Assembly: GCF_001592755.1 (NCBI RefSeq)
Contig: NZ_LUKF01000020.1
Location: 124,001 to 188,000 of the forward strand
Length of the DNA: 64,000 nt
Direction: 5' to 3'
From: Bdellovibrio bacteriovorus
Lineage (GTDB): Bacteria > Bdellovibrionota > Bdellovibrionia > Bdellovibrionales > Bdellovibrionaceae
Below the pieces are notes generated by a model. The model was not told the DNA's origin, did not search any database, and was given only the letters and a program-made list of their open reading frames with translations. A program made the position numbers and the translations under genes. Each line of letters starts with the position of its first letter. The first letter of the stretch is position 1. Below are positions 44,234 to 52,559 of the stretch, in pieces.

Positions 44234-44248
44234 CACTTTTCAAAAGTG
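44234..44248. promoter_or_regulatory. Palindrome upstream of the gliding operon
   Basis: CACTTTT, centre C, AAAAGTG, with an imperfect extension to TTTGACA/TGACAAA on either side. It lies about 80 bases upstream of the first motor gene, where an operator or promoter element would be expected. The TTGTCA on the minus strand could be a -35 box, but no clear -10 was found. Confidence 0.35.
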
Positions 44249-44429
44249 ACAAAATAAGGCTCATGGAACAGCGGGAAGCATTAGTTTTGAGATCGCAGTG
44301 AAAAGGACGGAAAAGTTTTTCCTAAATTATTCCTTAGTGATTTTCCTAGATGAAATTCAGATTTTCTGAAGAAGCCAGAATTTATACTTAGTTCACACTA
44401 GAGCCGCAAATTGGCGCAAGCTGAAGTGC

Positions 44430-45251
44430 TTAAGGAGTTTTAAACCAGCAAGCGGGGCGGGCGGAAACTCCCTCCGCGCAAAGGTTGAGTTGCATGTCTT
44501 TTCGCTCATAATCCAAAGGGAGCACATCTTTGCACAGAGCTCCGGCAAAAAGAGTGTCCAGGCGACATTGTCGAGAAGGATAGCTATCGGCAATCGTAGT
44601 ATCACTGACAGTTTTATCGGGAGTGTTAAATGAAATAGGGAAGTCCATCACCATCGTCAGAAAACTAAATCCTGCTAAAGCCGTTCTTTGGCAAAGATAC
44701 GATTCAGACGTGCGCAACCCCCACACCGAATCACATAAGTTTGTAACACGTTGAGGAATCTCTTTTCCATTTAAGGCCGCTCGATGATCTTCCCCCGCGA
44801 CCATTTTTCTAAAGCAGACCGCCGTCGAGTAATAATCTGATTGTCCTTCTGAAGTTAAAAGACTCTTGCCGCTTTCATCGATCGGGCCTTCCCACTCAGC
44901 GGGAACACTTCTTAACGGGCGACCTCCAAAAAGATGTCCCGCTTCATGACAAAGTGTTAAGGCTAGAGCATCTTCGCTCACACGCGAAGACGTCAGCATC
45001 CCCACATCAACACCGATGCCGTACTTTTTTAGTTCGTTGCGCACGGCTTGCGCCGAAACGGTTGTTCGATCCCAATGAATCTCTAGAAAGAATTCTTCCC
45101 CTCGGGCTTTGGCGATGGGCTCATAAAGACTTTTAGTTTTCGCGAAAAGAGCTTGCGCTTTTTCCGGCGCGACTGAAGTTTGCGCTACGCTGAGCGCACT
45201 TGAAAGAAATAATAGGAGTAATAAGAACGAACTAAAAAGTCTCAAAAGCAT
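44430..45251 (-). CDS. Secreted zinc-metalloprotease-like protein (HEAGH motif)
   Basis: 273 residues from the ATG at 45251; an ATG 36 bases further upstream would add 12 residues before the signal peptide. Signal peptide ends near residue 24 (SVAQ). The zinc-binding LCHEAGHLFGG is at residues 100-110 (H102, E103, H106). DESGKSLLTSEGQSDYY, about 25 residues later, may supply the third ligand. The remainder is Cys-rich (about eight Cys). This fits a small periplasmic metallopeptidase; substrate unknown. About 180 bases separate it from the start of the gliding operon on the same strand downstream. Confidence 0.78.
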   Translation of the reverse strand: MLLRLFSSFLLLLLFLSSALSVAQTSVAPEKAQALFAKTKSLYEPIAKARGEEFFLEIHWDRTTVSAQAVRNELKKYGIGVDVGMLTSSRVSEDALALTLCHEAGHLFGGRPLRSVPAEWEGPIDESGKSLLTSEGQSDYYSTAVCFRKMVAGEDHRAALNGKEIPQRVTNLCDSVWGLRTSESYLCQRTALAGFSFLTMVMDFPISFNTPDKTVSDTTIADSYPSRQCRLDTLFAGALCKDVLPLDYERKDMQLNLCAEGVSARPACWFKTP

Positions 45252-45510
45252 ACAGGTCTTATCGGAAGAAACCAGAAGTAAGATCACTGGACTTAGTGCC
45301 GTAAAGCATGTTCATGCAGATACTTCATGTTCTTTATCCTGAACACAGAAAATTTTATTGAGGCTTTGCGCGAATTTTTCAATCCTATTTGTGGGCAGCT
45401 TAAAAAGTTTCGCCCGTTTCACTTCGAGGGAAGATTGTTGGATAAGCAATCAGTCACCGACGGTGAGCCTTGGGGGAGGCAAATTGACCATGGACGGTCA
45501 ATCCTTGCCG

Positions 45511-46524
45511 TTACATCTCTTCTGTCGTCCCGGTCTTAAATACCTTCATCAAATAGAACAGACTTGGAAAAATAAAAAGACTTCCGACTAAAAGAGCCAT
45601 CACCAATTGCCAAAGTGTCGCTAAGGGAGCTGCGGCTTCGTAAAAACTGACCGGTCCTTGCGCCGTCAAAAGAGCGTTCGGTGCATTGAGCACATACCAT
45701 CCTGCCAAAATCAAAGTGATTTGTCCGGCTGCCACCGTGCGGGTTAACAGAGTTTGTCGTTTTCTAATAAAAAACCAAAGCGCGATGAAGAGCGCTGTTG
45801 CCGCAATCATGATGGCCATAGTGATTTTACTTTCAAAGAAGTCAGCAAACAAAGGCGTGCGCTCATCGGCTGAGGCCGCAAAAACAAAAGCGCCAGAAAG
45901 GACGACTAAGTAATTAAGAATAAAAGCGCGTTTGATAAACATCTTTTTAAGATCCAGATTTTCTGTTTCACCGATCAAATACACACTGGCTAGGAAAGCG
46001 AAGATACAGACAACGAAGATACCCATGCAGAAAGGATAGAGTCCCCACCACGGAGCGATGTACGCTTCGTGAAAGTCGGTGCTTAACGGATCAATCAAAC
46101 CACGATTCAAGCTTCCGGCAATGATACCTAACCACATCGCCGTCCAAAGACTCGAAGTTCCAAAAAGAACTGTGTAGACGTTTTGTGATTGAGGCGCTTG
46201 CACAGCATCGTAATGCCGAAAGGTGAAAGCACATCCGCGAACAACGATGCCGAAAAGCAGAGCCACCATTGGAATGTGCAAAGACGTCATAAGAAGCGTG
46301 AAGATCGAAGGAAATCCCATGAAAAGTATCACGACAACTAAGATCAGCCACATGTGATTGGCCTCCCACACGGGACCCATCGCATCGTTGATAACCTTTT
46401 TTTGTGAATCTCGTAAACTGCCTGCAGGAAGAAGTTCTAAAATACCGGCACCATAATCGGCGCCACCAAACAGAACGTAAAGTAAAAGCGAAGCTCCAAT
46501 AAAGAAAAGAAGAATTTCAATCAT
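45511..46524 (-). CDS. cydB: Cytochrome bd ubiquinol oxidase subunit II
   Basis: Partner of CydA in the high-affinity bd-type quinol oxidase of the inner membrane. The N-terminal LYVLFGGADYGAGILEL and the following GPVWEANHMWLILVVVILF are CydB hallmarks. About eight to nine helices over 337 residues, slightly shorter than E. coli CydB. Overlaps cydA by four bases (ATGA). No CydX-like small gene was found directly downstream; that gap (45252-45510) has only small inverted repeats, such as ATTGACC/GGTCAAT at 45483-45502. Confidence 0.95.
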   Translation of the reverse strand: MIEILLFFIGASLLLYVLFGGADYGAGILELLPAGSLRDSQKKVINDAMGPVWEANHMWLILVVVILFMGFPSIFTLLMTSLHIPMVALLFGIVVRGCAFTFRHYDAVQAPQSQNVYTVLFGTSSLWTAMWLGIIAGSLNRGLIDPLSTDFHEAYIAPWWGLYPFCMGIFVVCIFAFLASVYLIGETENLDLKKMFIKRAFILNYLVVLSGAFVFAASADERTPLFADFFESKITMAIMIAATALFIALWFFIRKRQTLLTRTVAAGQITLILAGWYVLNAPNALLTAQGPVSFYEAAAPLATLWQLVMALLVGSLFIFPSLFYLMKVFKTGTTEEM

Positions 46525-47822
46525 TGAACCTCAAACTTTCTTTGGGCGACGGCAACTTGCCGTTTTAGCAGCCAGACCGTAACGAAACTTAAGAATAGAT
46601 ACAAAGCTAAGAATAAAAAGAAATGATATTTCATTCCTGGCACTGGGGTGACGGCATCGCGTGTTTTCAGAATCCCGTAAATGATCCAAGGTTGTCGTCC
46701 CACTTCAGTGACGATCCATCCAGCTTCCATCGCAACAAATCCCAAAGGTGAAAAGGCGATGATGGTTTTTAAAAGCCAAGATGGAAAAGTGTTCTTCCGT
46801 TGATAGATGAAAAATAAGATCGCGATAAGAGCCATTGCTGTTCCAATGGCGACCATGATTTGAAAGCTAATGTGAGTGATGACTAGCGGAGGCCACAACT
46901 CTCGAGGAACTTGATCTAAACCCATCACTTCGGCATCAACATCATTGAAAGCCAGAAAGCTGAGCATTCCAGGAAGAGGAATGCTATAATCCATAGTTTG
47001 GGTTTCGGCATTTGGAATACCCCCAATGTGCAAAGGGGCACGTCTTTCGGTTTTAAAGTGACCTTCCATCGCAGCCAACTTCACCGGTTGCAACACGGCC
47101 ACTCGTTGAGCAGCAAAGTGTCCAATAAAAGGCTGGGCAATGGAAGCGGCGGCTCCAAAACACATCGCGATTTTAAATGCTTTCAGATGAAGTTCTTGAG
47201 CCCGGCCTCGAAGATATAAGAAGGCATGAATACCCGCGACCGCAAAGCCCACCGCTTGCAAGGCGGCAAATTGCATGTGCAAGGTTTGATGGAGCCACGC
47301 CTTATTAAACATCGCGGCCACAGGATCAATATTCATTGCTTCGCCATTCACCCAATCAAAACCGGCCGGCGAATTCATCCAGCCATTCGCAGCGACGACG
47401 AAGACGCCAGAAGCAAAGCCGCTAATACCCACCATTAAACCAGTGCCCCAGTGAACCCAAGGTCGCATCTTCTTCCAACCATAAAGAAAAAGACCAATGG
47501 CAATAGCTTCTAAAAAGAAAGCGGTGCCTTCCCACGAAAAAGGCATTCCAATAATGGGGCCGGCGTATTTCATAAACCCGGGCCAAAGGAGTCCCAATTC
47601 AAAAGACAGTACAGTTCCCGAAACCGCGCCCACCGCAAATAAAATCGCGACACCTTTCATCCACATTTTAGTAAGCTCTAGATATTCAGGATTTTTCTTC
47701 TTTAAAAAAAGATAGTGAGCCGCTGACATAAAAAAAGGCATTGTCATGCCGACCGCAGCAAAGATTATGTGAAACCCTAAAGAAAAAGCCATCGTTGAGC
47801 GGGCAGCCATCAGGTCTGTCAT
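46521..47822 (-). CDS. cydA: Cytochrome bd ubiquinol oxidase subunit I (short Q-loop type)
   Basis: Oxidises quinol and reduces oxygen. Visible are the haem-ligand region AFSLGFHIIFAAVGM at the N-terminus, FSWEGTAFFLEAIAIGLFLYGW, the GRQPWIIYGILKTRDAVTP motif, and a Met in the preceding helix. Length of 433 residues is shorter than the E. coli protein (about 522). That matches the group with a short quinol-binding loop, sometimes called cyanide-insensitive oxidase. No strong ribosome site was seen before the ATG. With the act cluster it indicates a branched respiratory chain. Confidence 0.95.
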   Translation of the reverse strand: MTDLMAARSTMAFSLGFHIIFAAVGMTMPFFMSAAHYLFLKKKNPEYLELTKMWMKGVAILFAVGAVSGTVLSFELGLLWPGFMKYAGPIIGMPFSWEGTAFFLEAIAIGLFLYGWKKMRPWVHWGTGLMVGISGFASGVFVVAANGWMNSPAGFDWVNGEAMNIDPVAAMFNKAWLHQTLHMQFAALQAVGFAVAGIHAFLYLRGRAQELHLKAFKIAMCFGAAASIAQPFIGHFAAQRVAVLQPVKLAAMEGHFKTERRAPLHIGGIPNAETQTMDYSIPLPGMLSFLAFNDVDAEVMGLDQVPRELWPPLVITHISFQIMVAIGTAMALIAILFFIYQRKNTFPSWLLKTIIAFSPLGFVAMEAGWIVTEVGRQPWIIYGILKTRDAVTPVPGMKYHFFLFLALYLFLSFVTVWLLKRQVAVAQRKFEVQ

Positions 47823-47900
47823 GGCTTCACTTTATTCAATTCAAAATCTTAGGTCAAAGTGAACCTGCGACTGCAACTCTGTGTTGCTTTACACAAGCAG

Positions 47901-48941
47901 CTAATCAAACCAACTTGAAACTAAGTTCGCGGGAGGAATATTGACGTTCTCGAAGCGATAAGAATAGAACACCAAAAGTTCAATATTGCTTGATTCGATA
48001 TTGCCGCTTTCGATGGTGGTGCTGACAGCATCGGAGATGGCTTGGAATCCGACGGAGTGTCGCAGACCATTGTATCCAAAACCCAGGCGTCCCGTACTGA
48101 AAGTGCCCATGGATTCGCTAGTTTCATCGTCTTTTACAACGTACTCTAAGTTCACTCGTTGATAGCCTACGCCCAATCCGATAAAACCCGTCGCATAGAA
48201 ATTCTGATAAACGGCAATTCCGCCAATAGCGACACCCGGGCCCGCCGTGTCCCGTTGCATGCCATCTAAATCGCCCAGGCTTCCAAATTGCGATGTTGCG
48301 GACGGCGGGATAAACGCATCCTTTGCGGCAATTGAATTTCGACTGGCATGAAAATAAGCGGAAACACCCCAATCACTTTTCTTTTGAAAACCCGCCTGAT
48401 CAAAAGCCATGGCTTGCGAAAAAGTTTCTTCGTTCAGGTTCCAGTAAAAGTTAAATCCAAAGTTTCGCGTTTTAATATCATCGCGAAATATCTTTTTCGA
48501 AGTGTTTGCATAGGAAGGATCTAGCTCGGCCGAGTTTTCAATATAATATCCATCGTAAGCTTGCAGAAAAAATTCATAGCTACGCTTACCAAAAAATCTA
48601 AGTTGAAAATCGACCGCGGAAGAAGAGCCGTAATTTTCTTTATCCTCTTCGTCGACAGGATTTTGCACTGAAGCGGTAAAACCCAAATTACGATAAGAAA
48701 ATCCAACACTCGTTTTTGACGGCGAGTTCGGTAAAAACTTCGCATCCGCCAGTCCCGAGGGGGCAAGAATAGTAAAATTATAACGAGGCACCGCCAAACC
48801 CAGTTTTACTTTCAATGTGTCCTTGGATTGCGGTGTCCAGCTCCAGTCTTCGTATTCTGAAGCCGTGTTGAATTCAGGAGTGGAGGTTTGGGCCTGGGCG
48901 ATGTTGAAAGCCAAAACCGCGCAGAGGAACATCCACTTCAT
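47901..48941 (-). CDS. Outer-membrane beta-barrel protein (DUF4421-like)
   Basis: 346 residues from the ATG at 48941, which overlaps the esterase stop (TAATG) and has GGAG six bases upstream. The signal peptide MKWMFLCAVLAFNIAQAQ gives a clean start. The mature part is a string of amphipathic strands (VKLGLAVPRYNFTI, SVGFSYRNLGFTASVQNP, FGFNFYWNLNEETFS, GFIGLGVGYQRVNLEYV, ELLVFYSYRFENV), typical of a barrel of about 14 strands. The order resembles DUF4421 proteins. Function unknown. Confidence 0.75.
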   Translation of the reverse strand: MKWMFLCAVLAFNIAQAQTSTPEFNTASEYEDWSWTPQSKDTLKVKLGLAVPRYNFTILAPSGLADAKFLPNSPSKTSVGFSYRNLGFTASVQNPVDEEDKENYGSSSAVDFQLRFFGKRSYEFFLQAYDGYYIENSAELDPSYANTSKKIFRDDIKTRNFGFNFYWNLNEETFSQAMAFDQAGFQKKSDWGVSAYFHASRNSIAAKDAFIPPSATSQFGSLGDLDGMQRDTAGPGVAIGGIAVYQNFYATGFIGLGVGYQRVNLEYVVKDDETSESMGTFSTGRLGFGYNGLRHSVGFQAISDAVSTTIESGNIESSNIELLVFYSYRFENVNIPPANLVSSWFD

Positions 48942-49972
48942 TAAGTTCTCCATAGTGAAGAAAGCCATTTCCAAACTTCCACGCGTCGCTCGCCAATATC
49001 AAAATGATTTCCATCAAACTCGACATACTCGTGAGAAAGACCTTGAGATTTAAAGAATTTAGAAATCTGACGACTGCCGTATTGAAGGTGGAAGTTGTCT
49101 TTGCTTCCAACATCCAAATAGATACCCGAAAGTTTTTTTAAATTAGAAATACGCTTTGGAAGAAAATGAAGGGGATCTTTTTCAAGCCACTGCTCCCAGA
49201 TAGCGGGGATTTTTTCTGCCGTGTGAAGGTCGAGCGGCCAGTGAAATTCAACGCCGTGACCTTTCGCCGAATAACAAGAAGCCATGCCGAACGCATTCAC
49301 CACGGAATGCCAGTTTTTCGCTTTCAATAATTTTTTATTTCTAAGTTCTTCAAGAGCACGGGCAGCCGACTCTTTATATTTTTCCCAAAACGGATGGGCG
49401 TGATAAAGCTCGGGTAAGAGGCTCGCCTCAAAAAAACAATCCGGCGCGATCGCTCCGACATAACCGAAGATTTCAGGATGCTTAGATCCTAAATGAAGGG
49501 CCCCATAGCCTCCGCTGGAACCTCCCATCACACACCAGTCTTGGGTATTGTGAGAAACTGGGAAGTGCTCTTTTAATGCAGGGATGATTTCTTGAATAAT
49601 ATAGTCTTCATAGTTTCCCGTGGCTGCGGAATTTAAGAACTGCGATCCGCCCCAAGAAGTCAAAGCATCGACAAACACGTACAAAGCTTCGGGCGCTTCG
49701 CCACGTTCAAAGGCTTGGTCTATCACCTGTACGGCATTTTGTTCATTAAACTTGGGATTGAAATAAAACGGAGAATTTCCTGTGAATCCGCCTAAGACCA
49801 TGACGACAGGCCATGGACCTTCATTGCGAGGAAGAAGAAGGGGATTAAAGCGTGTCGCCGGATCTTTCAGAGGATTGTTCTTAAGCGCAGCACTTTCAAT
49901 TTTAAGTGTTTCAATTTGAAAGTGCTGAACTTCGTAAGCGCGATAATTTTTTAAAACTTCAGAGGTGATCAT
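48941..49972 (-). CDS. Esterase of the alpha/beta-hydrolase fold (esterase D/Fes-like)
   Basis: 343 residues, no signal peptide. The nucleophile elbow MGGSSGGYGALHLG puts Ser153 as catalytic Ser. Later GIYLDVGSKDNFHLQYG gives a candidate Asp, and EFDGNHFDIGERR the His. The sequence before it (WPVVMVLGGFTG) is the first strand and oxyanion region. Overall it resembles the putative-esterase (S-formylglutathione hydrolase/enterochelin esterase) group. It is co-translated with the downstream barrel gene. Substrate unknown. Confidence 0.85.
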   Translation of the reverse strand: MITSEVLKNYRAYEVQHFQIETLKIESAALKNNPLKDPATRFNPLLLPRNEGPWPVVMVLGGFTGNSPFYFNPKFNEQNAVQVIDQAFERGEAPEALYVFVDALTSWGGSQFLNSAATGNYEDYIIQEIIPALKEHFPVSHNTQDWCVMGGSSGGYGALHLGSKHPEIFGYVGAIAPDCFFEASLLPELYHAHPFWEKYKESAARALEELRNKKLLKAKNWHSVVNAFGMASCYSAKGHGVEFHWPLDLHTAEKIPAIWEQWLEKDPLHFLPKRISNLKKLSGIYLDVGSKDNFHLQYGSRQISKFFKSQGLSHEYVEFDGNHFDIGERRVEVWKWLSSLWRT

Positions 49973-50003
49973 GAAAAAAGTCTGTCACCTTCTGAAACTT
50001 CAA

Positions 50004-50558
50004 TCAACGCTTATCGTGGTATGAAAGGGGCAGGCGTTCGGCTTTTTCCAAACGAAGGTCTTTCCTGATAAATCCTGTGTAGTTCATATCGCCGTCGACC
50101 ACGGCTTCGGCCGATTCGCTTAAGACCACCATGTGTGTGGATTCAAAAAAGCGACCTGTGCCATCAAAGCGAAAGCCGACAAACAAAGTGTAAGCCGCGC
50201 CCGCAGACATCCAGCCACCGCGACCAAAAGATGTTTGTACTAAATCTGTCCATTCGACAGCGCCGCACTGAGGGATGTAACCGTCAGGCGTCGTGCTAGT
50301 TTCCTGGCAGTTTTCTATTTCAAGCTCGTGTTTGATCTTGCTCAGTTCAGACGTGGGATCCTGAAGCATGATTTGGATGAATTCAGGCATTTCAGAGGCA
50401 TCGATGTAGGCGGCGACCTGAGTGCCGTCCTTTTCTTCTGTTTCGATGCGAACCGTGGCGCTATTGGCACCCGTTTTTAAGATTTTCTTGGGCTCTATCG
50501 CATGAGCAGATAAAGAAAGTGAGACTAGCAATACGACAGTCGAAACAAGTTGGTTCAT
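50004..50558 (-). CDS. Secreted hypothetical protein
   Basis: 184 residues. The signal peptide (MNQLVSTVVLLVSLSLSAHA) ends near residue 20. The mature protein is acidic and beta-rich, with one Cys pair (IENCQETS and PQCGAVEW) that could close a loop. GRGGWMSAGAAYTLFVGFRF suggests a beta hairpin. No family recognised. AGAGGG lies about seven bases before the ATG. It is transcribed toward the esterase, with 31 bases between them. Confidence 0.72.
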   Translation of the reverse strand: MNQLVSTVVLLVSLSLSAHAIEPKKILKTGANSATVRIETEEKDGTQVAAYIDASEMPEFIQIMLQDPTSELSKIKHELEIENCQETSTTPDGYIPQCGAVEWTDLVQTSFGRGGWMSAGAAYTLFVGFRFDGTGRFFESTHMVVLSESAEAVVDGDMNYTGFIRKDLRLEKAERLPLSYHDKR

Positions 50559-50863
50559 ACAAGACCCTCTTTGAGTAGGTTGGTTTAATCACCTTATTTT
50601 TAAGCAAAATTCTTGTATCAAAGAATGGTGGGGAACTCTCTAGAAATCTCTGAAATCTGTCTTAAATTATTGAAATTATGAGGAAAACGAAATAACTTGG
50701 CTTATCCGCAAGGTCCTCTTTAATTCCGGCTAACCCCTCAAAAAAGCTTGCTTTTACCCGACATGCGACATAAAACCATGAGTCCATAATTATGACTGTC
50801 TAAGGCAATGGTTAAGAGCTGTCCCCAACGGGAAAGACGCCTTATCGGTGGAAGGTAAACATT
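50559..50863. other. Intergenic stretch with rpmI leader
   Basis: 305 bp between divergent genes. The right part is the probable rpmI-rplT leader: TAAGGC (50801-50806) can pair with GCCTTA (50839-50844). That stem encloses smaller stems around GTCCCCAACGGG. An L20-type autoregulatory leader is plausible by position, but the structure is not one I can match. No gene seen. Confidence 0.4.
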
Positions 50864-51055
50864 ATGAAAATGCGCACTCACTCAGGCGCTAAAAAACGTT
50901 TGAAAGTTCTTTCAAGCGGTAAAGTTAAGAAAAAAAGCACTCGCATGCGTCACTTGAACTCACACATGAGCTCAAAAACGAAAAGACAACTAGGTAAGAC
51001 ATCATACGTAGAAGACGCGAACATGTTACAAGTTCGTCGTTGCTTGGTGTTCTAG
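50864..51055 (+). CDS. rpmI: 50S ribosomal protein L35
   Basis: 63 residues, very basic. MKMRTHSGAKKRLKVLSSGK and KKKSTRMRHLNSHMSSK match the L35 pattern (KMKTKKSAAKRF-like start, then a HxLxxKS-like core). GGAAGG precedes the ATG. It is followed by rplT after 83 bases, as in most bacteria. infC, usually directly upstream, is 28 kb away in this window. Confidence 0.95.
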   Translation: MKMRTHSGAKKRLKVLSSGKVKKKSTRMRHLNSHMSSKTKRQLGKTSYVEDANMLQVRRCLVF

Positions 51056-51093
51056 GAATTAATCTAAAAATTTTAAATGTCTTTTCCGTACGT

Positions 51094-51108
51094 AACTTCG
51101 ACGAAGTT
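51094..51108 (+). promoter_or_regulatory. Hairpin between rpmI and rplT
   Basis: AACTTCG, centre A, CGAAGTT: perfect seven-base arms. It lies 31 bases before the rplT start. It may be an L20 recognition element or an RNA-processing site. Confidence 0.35.
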
Positions 51109-51138
51109 CGAAGATGTACAGTAAATTTGAGGTAGAAA

Positions 51139-51486
51139 ATGGCTCGTGTAAAAAGTGGTAAAACAAATCGTGCTCGTCACAAAAAGGTTCTTAAAAGAGC
51201 AAAAGGTTACTATTCAGCTGGTTCTCGCGCGTACATCCACGCGGTAGAGAAAAATGACCGTGGTATGGCGTATGCTTACCGCGACCGTAAAGCTAAAAAA
51301 CGTAACTTCCGCACATTGTGGAATCAACGTATCAATGCAGCAGCTCGTTTGAACGGAACTACATATTCTCGTTTGATCGGTGGCTTGATTAAAGCTGGCA
51401 TCCAAGTTGACCGTAAGATCTTGGCTGACCTTGCAATCAACGATGCAGCAGCATTCACTGCTCTTTGCAAACACGCTTTGGCGTAG
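51139..51486 (+). CDS. rplT: 50S ribosomal protein L20
   Basis: 115 residues with the family start [37 protein letters not shown] and [20 protein letters not shown]. Needed for early 50S assembly, and in many bacteria it represses its own operon. GAGGTAG precedes the ATG. The mevalonate operon begins 17 bases after its stop, so read-through from ribosomal genes into fni is likely. Confidence 0.97.
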   Translation: MARVKSGKTNRARHKKVLKRAKGYYSAGSRAYIHAVEKNDRGMAYAYRDRKAKKRNFRTLWNQRINAAARLNGTTYSRLIGGLIKAGIQVDRKILADLAINDAAAFTALCKHALA

Positions 51487-51503
51487 GTCTGCAATAGCAA
51501 CCC

Positions 51504-52559
51504 ATGGAAGAGTCTAATAGCCAATTTGAACAAAGAAAGCGCGATCACATCAAAATCGCGCTGGATCCAAGGTCGCAGACTGAGGGACAAAATGGTTTAG
51601 ACTCGATCGAATTAATTCATGAGGCTTTGCCTAATTTGGATTTTAAAGAGGTCGATATTTCGACCTCTTTCTTTTTAAAAGACCCCGTCACAAAAGATTC
51701 TGTTTCTCTTTCTTCTCCCATTTTTATTTCCTCTATGACTGCAGGCCATGAACAAGGCCGTGAAATCAACGAAGCTTTGGCTCGTTTGAGTGACCGTCGC
51801 CAGATTCTTATGGGTGTAGGCTCGCAAAGAAGAGAGTTGGAAGATTCCAATGCCGCTGAAGAGTGGAACCGAGTGCGCCGTCAGGCTCCGAAGGCTTTGC
51901 TTTTGGGAAATATTGGAATCGCTCAACTGATCAAAAGTCCGATCGACAAAGTCCAACGTCTGATCGAGTCCACCGAAGCCATCGCGCTTTTTGTGCACGT
52001 GAATCCTCTTCAAGAGGCTTTGCAGCCCGAAGGCACTCGTGACTTTCGACATGGAATAGAAGCTCTAGAAAACCTAGTAAAAATCGCTGGCGTGCCCGTC
52101 ATTGTGAAGGAAGTGGGCTGCGGTTTTTCCGTAGAAACTCTAAAACGTCTCGAAAATGCCGGTATTTACGCTGTCGACGTCGCTGGCAAGGGTGGAACTC
52201 ATTGGGGGCGCGTAGAAGGCTATCGCTCTCAAGAGAATGATTTACTGTATAAAGTAGCGCAAACTTTCGCAAATTGGGGTATTAGTACAGTACAGTCTGT
52301 TTTGAATGCCAAAGAAGCCCGCGTGAGTTATGAAATCTGGGCTTCGGGTGGCGTTAGAAACGGACTTGAAGTCGCAAAACTTTGCGCTTTAGGTGCTAAC
52401 AAAGTAGGGCTCGCAAGACCCTTTTTAGAGGCGGCTCTGAAAGGTGATGAGGCCTTGGAAGAGCTTATGAATAAATTAGAAACTGAACTTAAGATTGCTT
52501 TGTTCTGTACTGGTTCAAAAAATCTTAAAGACCTTCAAACAAAGAGGGTGATTCGATGA
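51504..52559 (+). CDS. fni: Isopentenyl-diphosphate delta-isomerase, type 2 (FMN-dependent)
   Basis: Interconverts IPP and DMAPP. Type 2 motifs are visible: SSPIFISSMTAGH near residue 74, MGVGSQRREL near 104, LLGNIGIAQL, AVDVAGKGGTHWGRVEGYR near 225 and ASGGVRNGLEVAKLCALGA near 276. Length of 351 is typical. It is the first gene of the mevalonate operon and overlaps mvaA by four bases (ATGA). It has no clear ribosome site and starts close after rplT. Confidence 0.95.
   Translation: MEESNSQFEQRKRDHIKIALDPRSQTEGQNGLDSIELIHEALPNLDFKEVDISTSFFLKDPVTKDSVSLSSPIFISSMTAGHEQGREINEALARLSDRRQILMGVGSQRRELEDSNAAEEWNRVRRQAPKALLLGNIGIAQLIKSPIDKVQRLIESTEAIALFVHVNPLQEALQPEGTRDFRHGIEALENLVKIAGVPVIVKEVGCGFSVETLKRLENAGIYAVDVAGKGGTHWGRVEGYRSQENDLLYKVAQTFANWGISTVQSVLNAKEARVSYEIWASGGVRNGLEVAKLCALGANKVGLARPFLEAALKGDEALEELMNKLETELKIALFCTGSKNLKDLQTKRVIR

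Noticed and set aside
45252-45510. CydX-like small protein after cydB
   Set aside because: Frames on the minus strand after cydB are short and lack a hydrophobic helix; only small inverted repeats are present.
45327-45591. Two overlapping plus-strand frames of 70 and 77 codons
   Set aside because: Run into the cydB 3' end in antisense, no ribosome site and no protein-like features.
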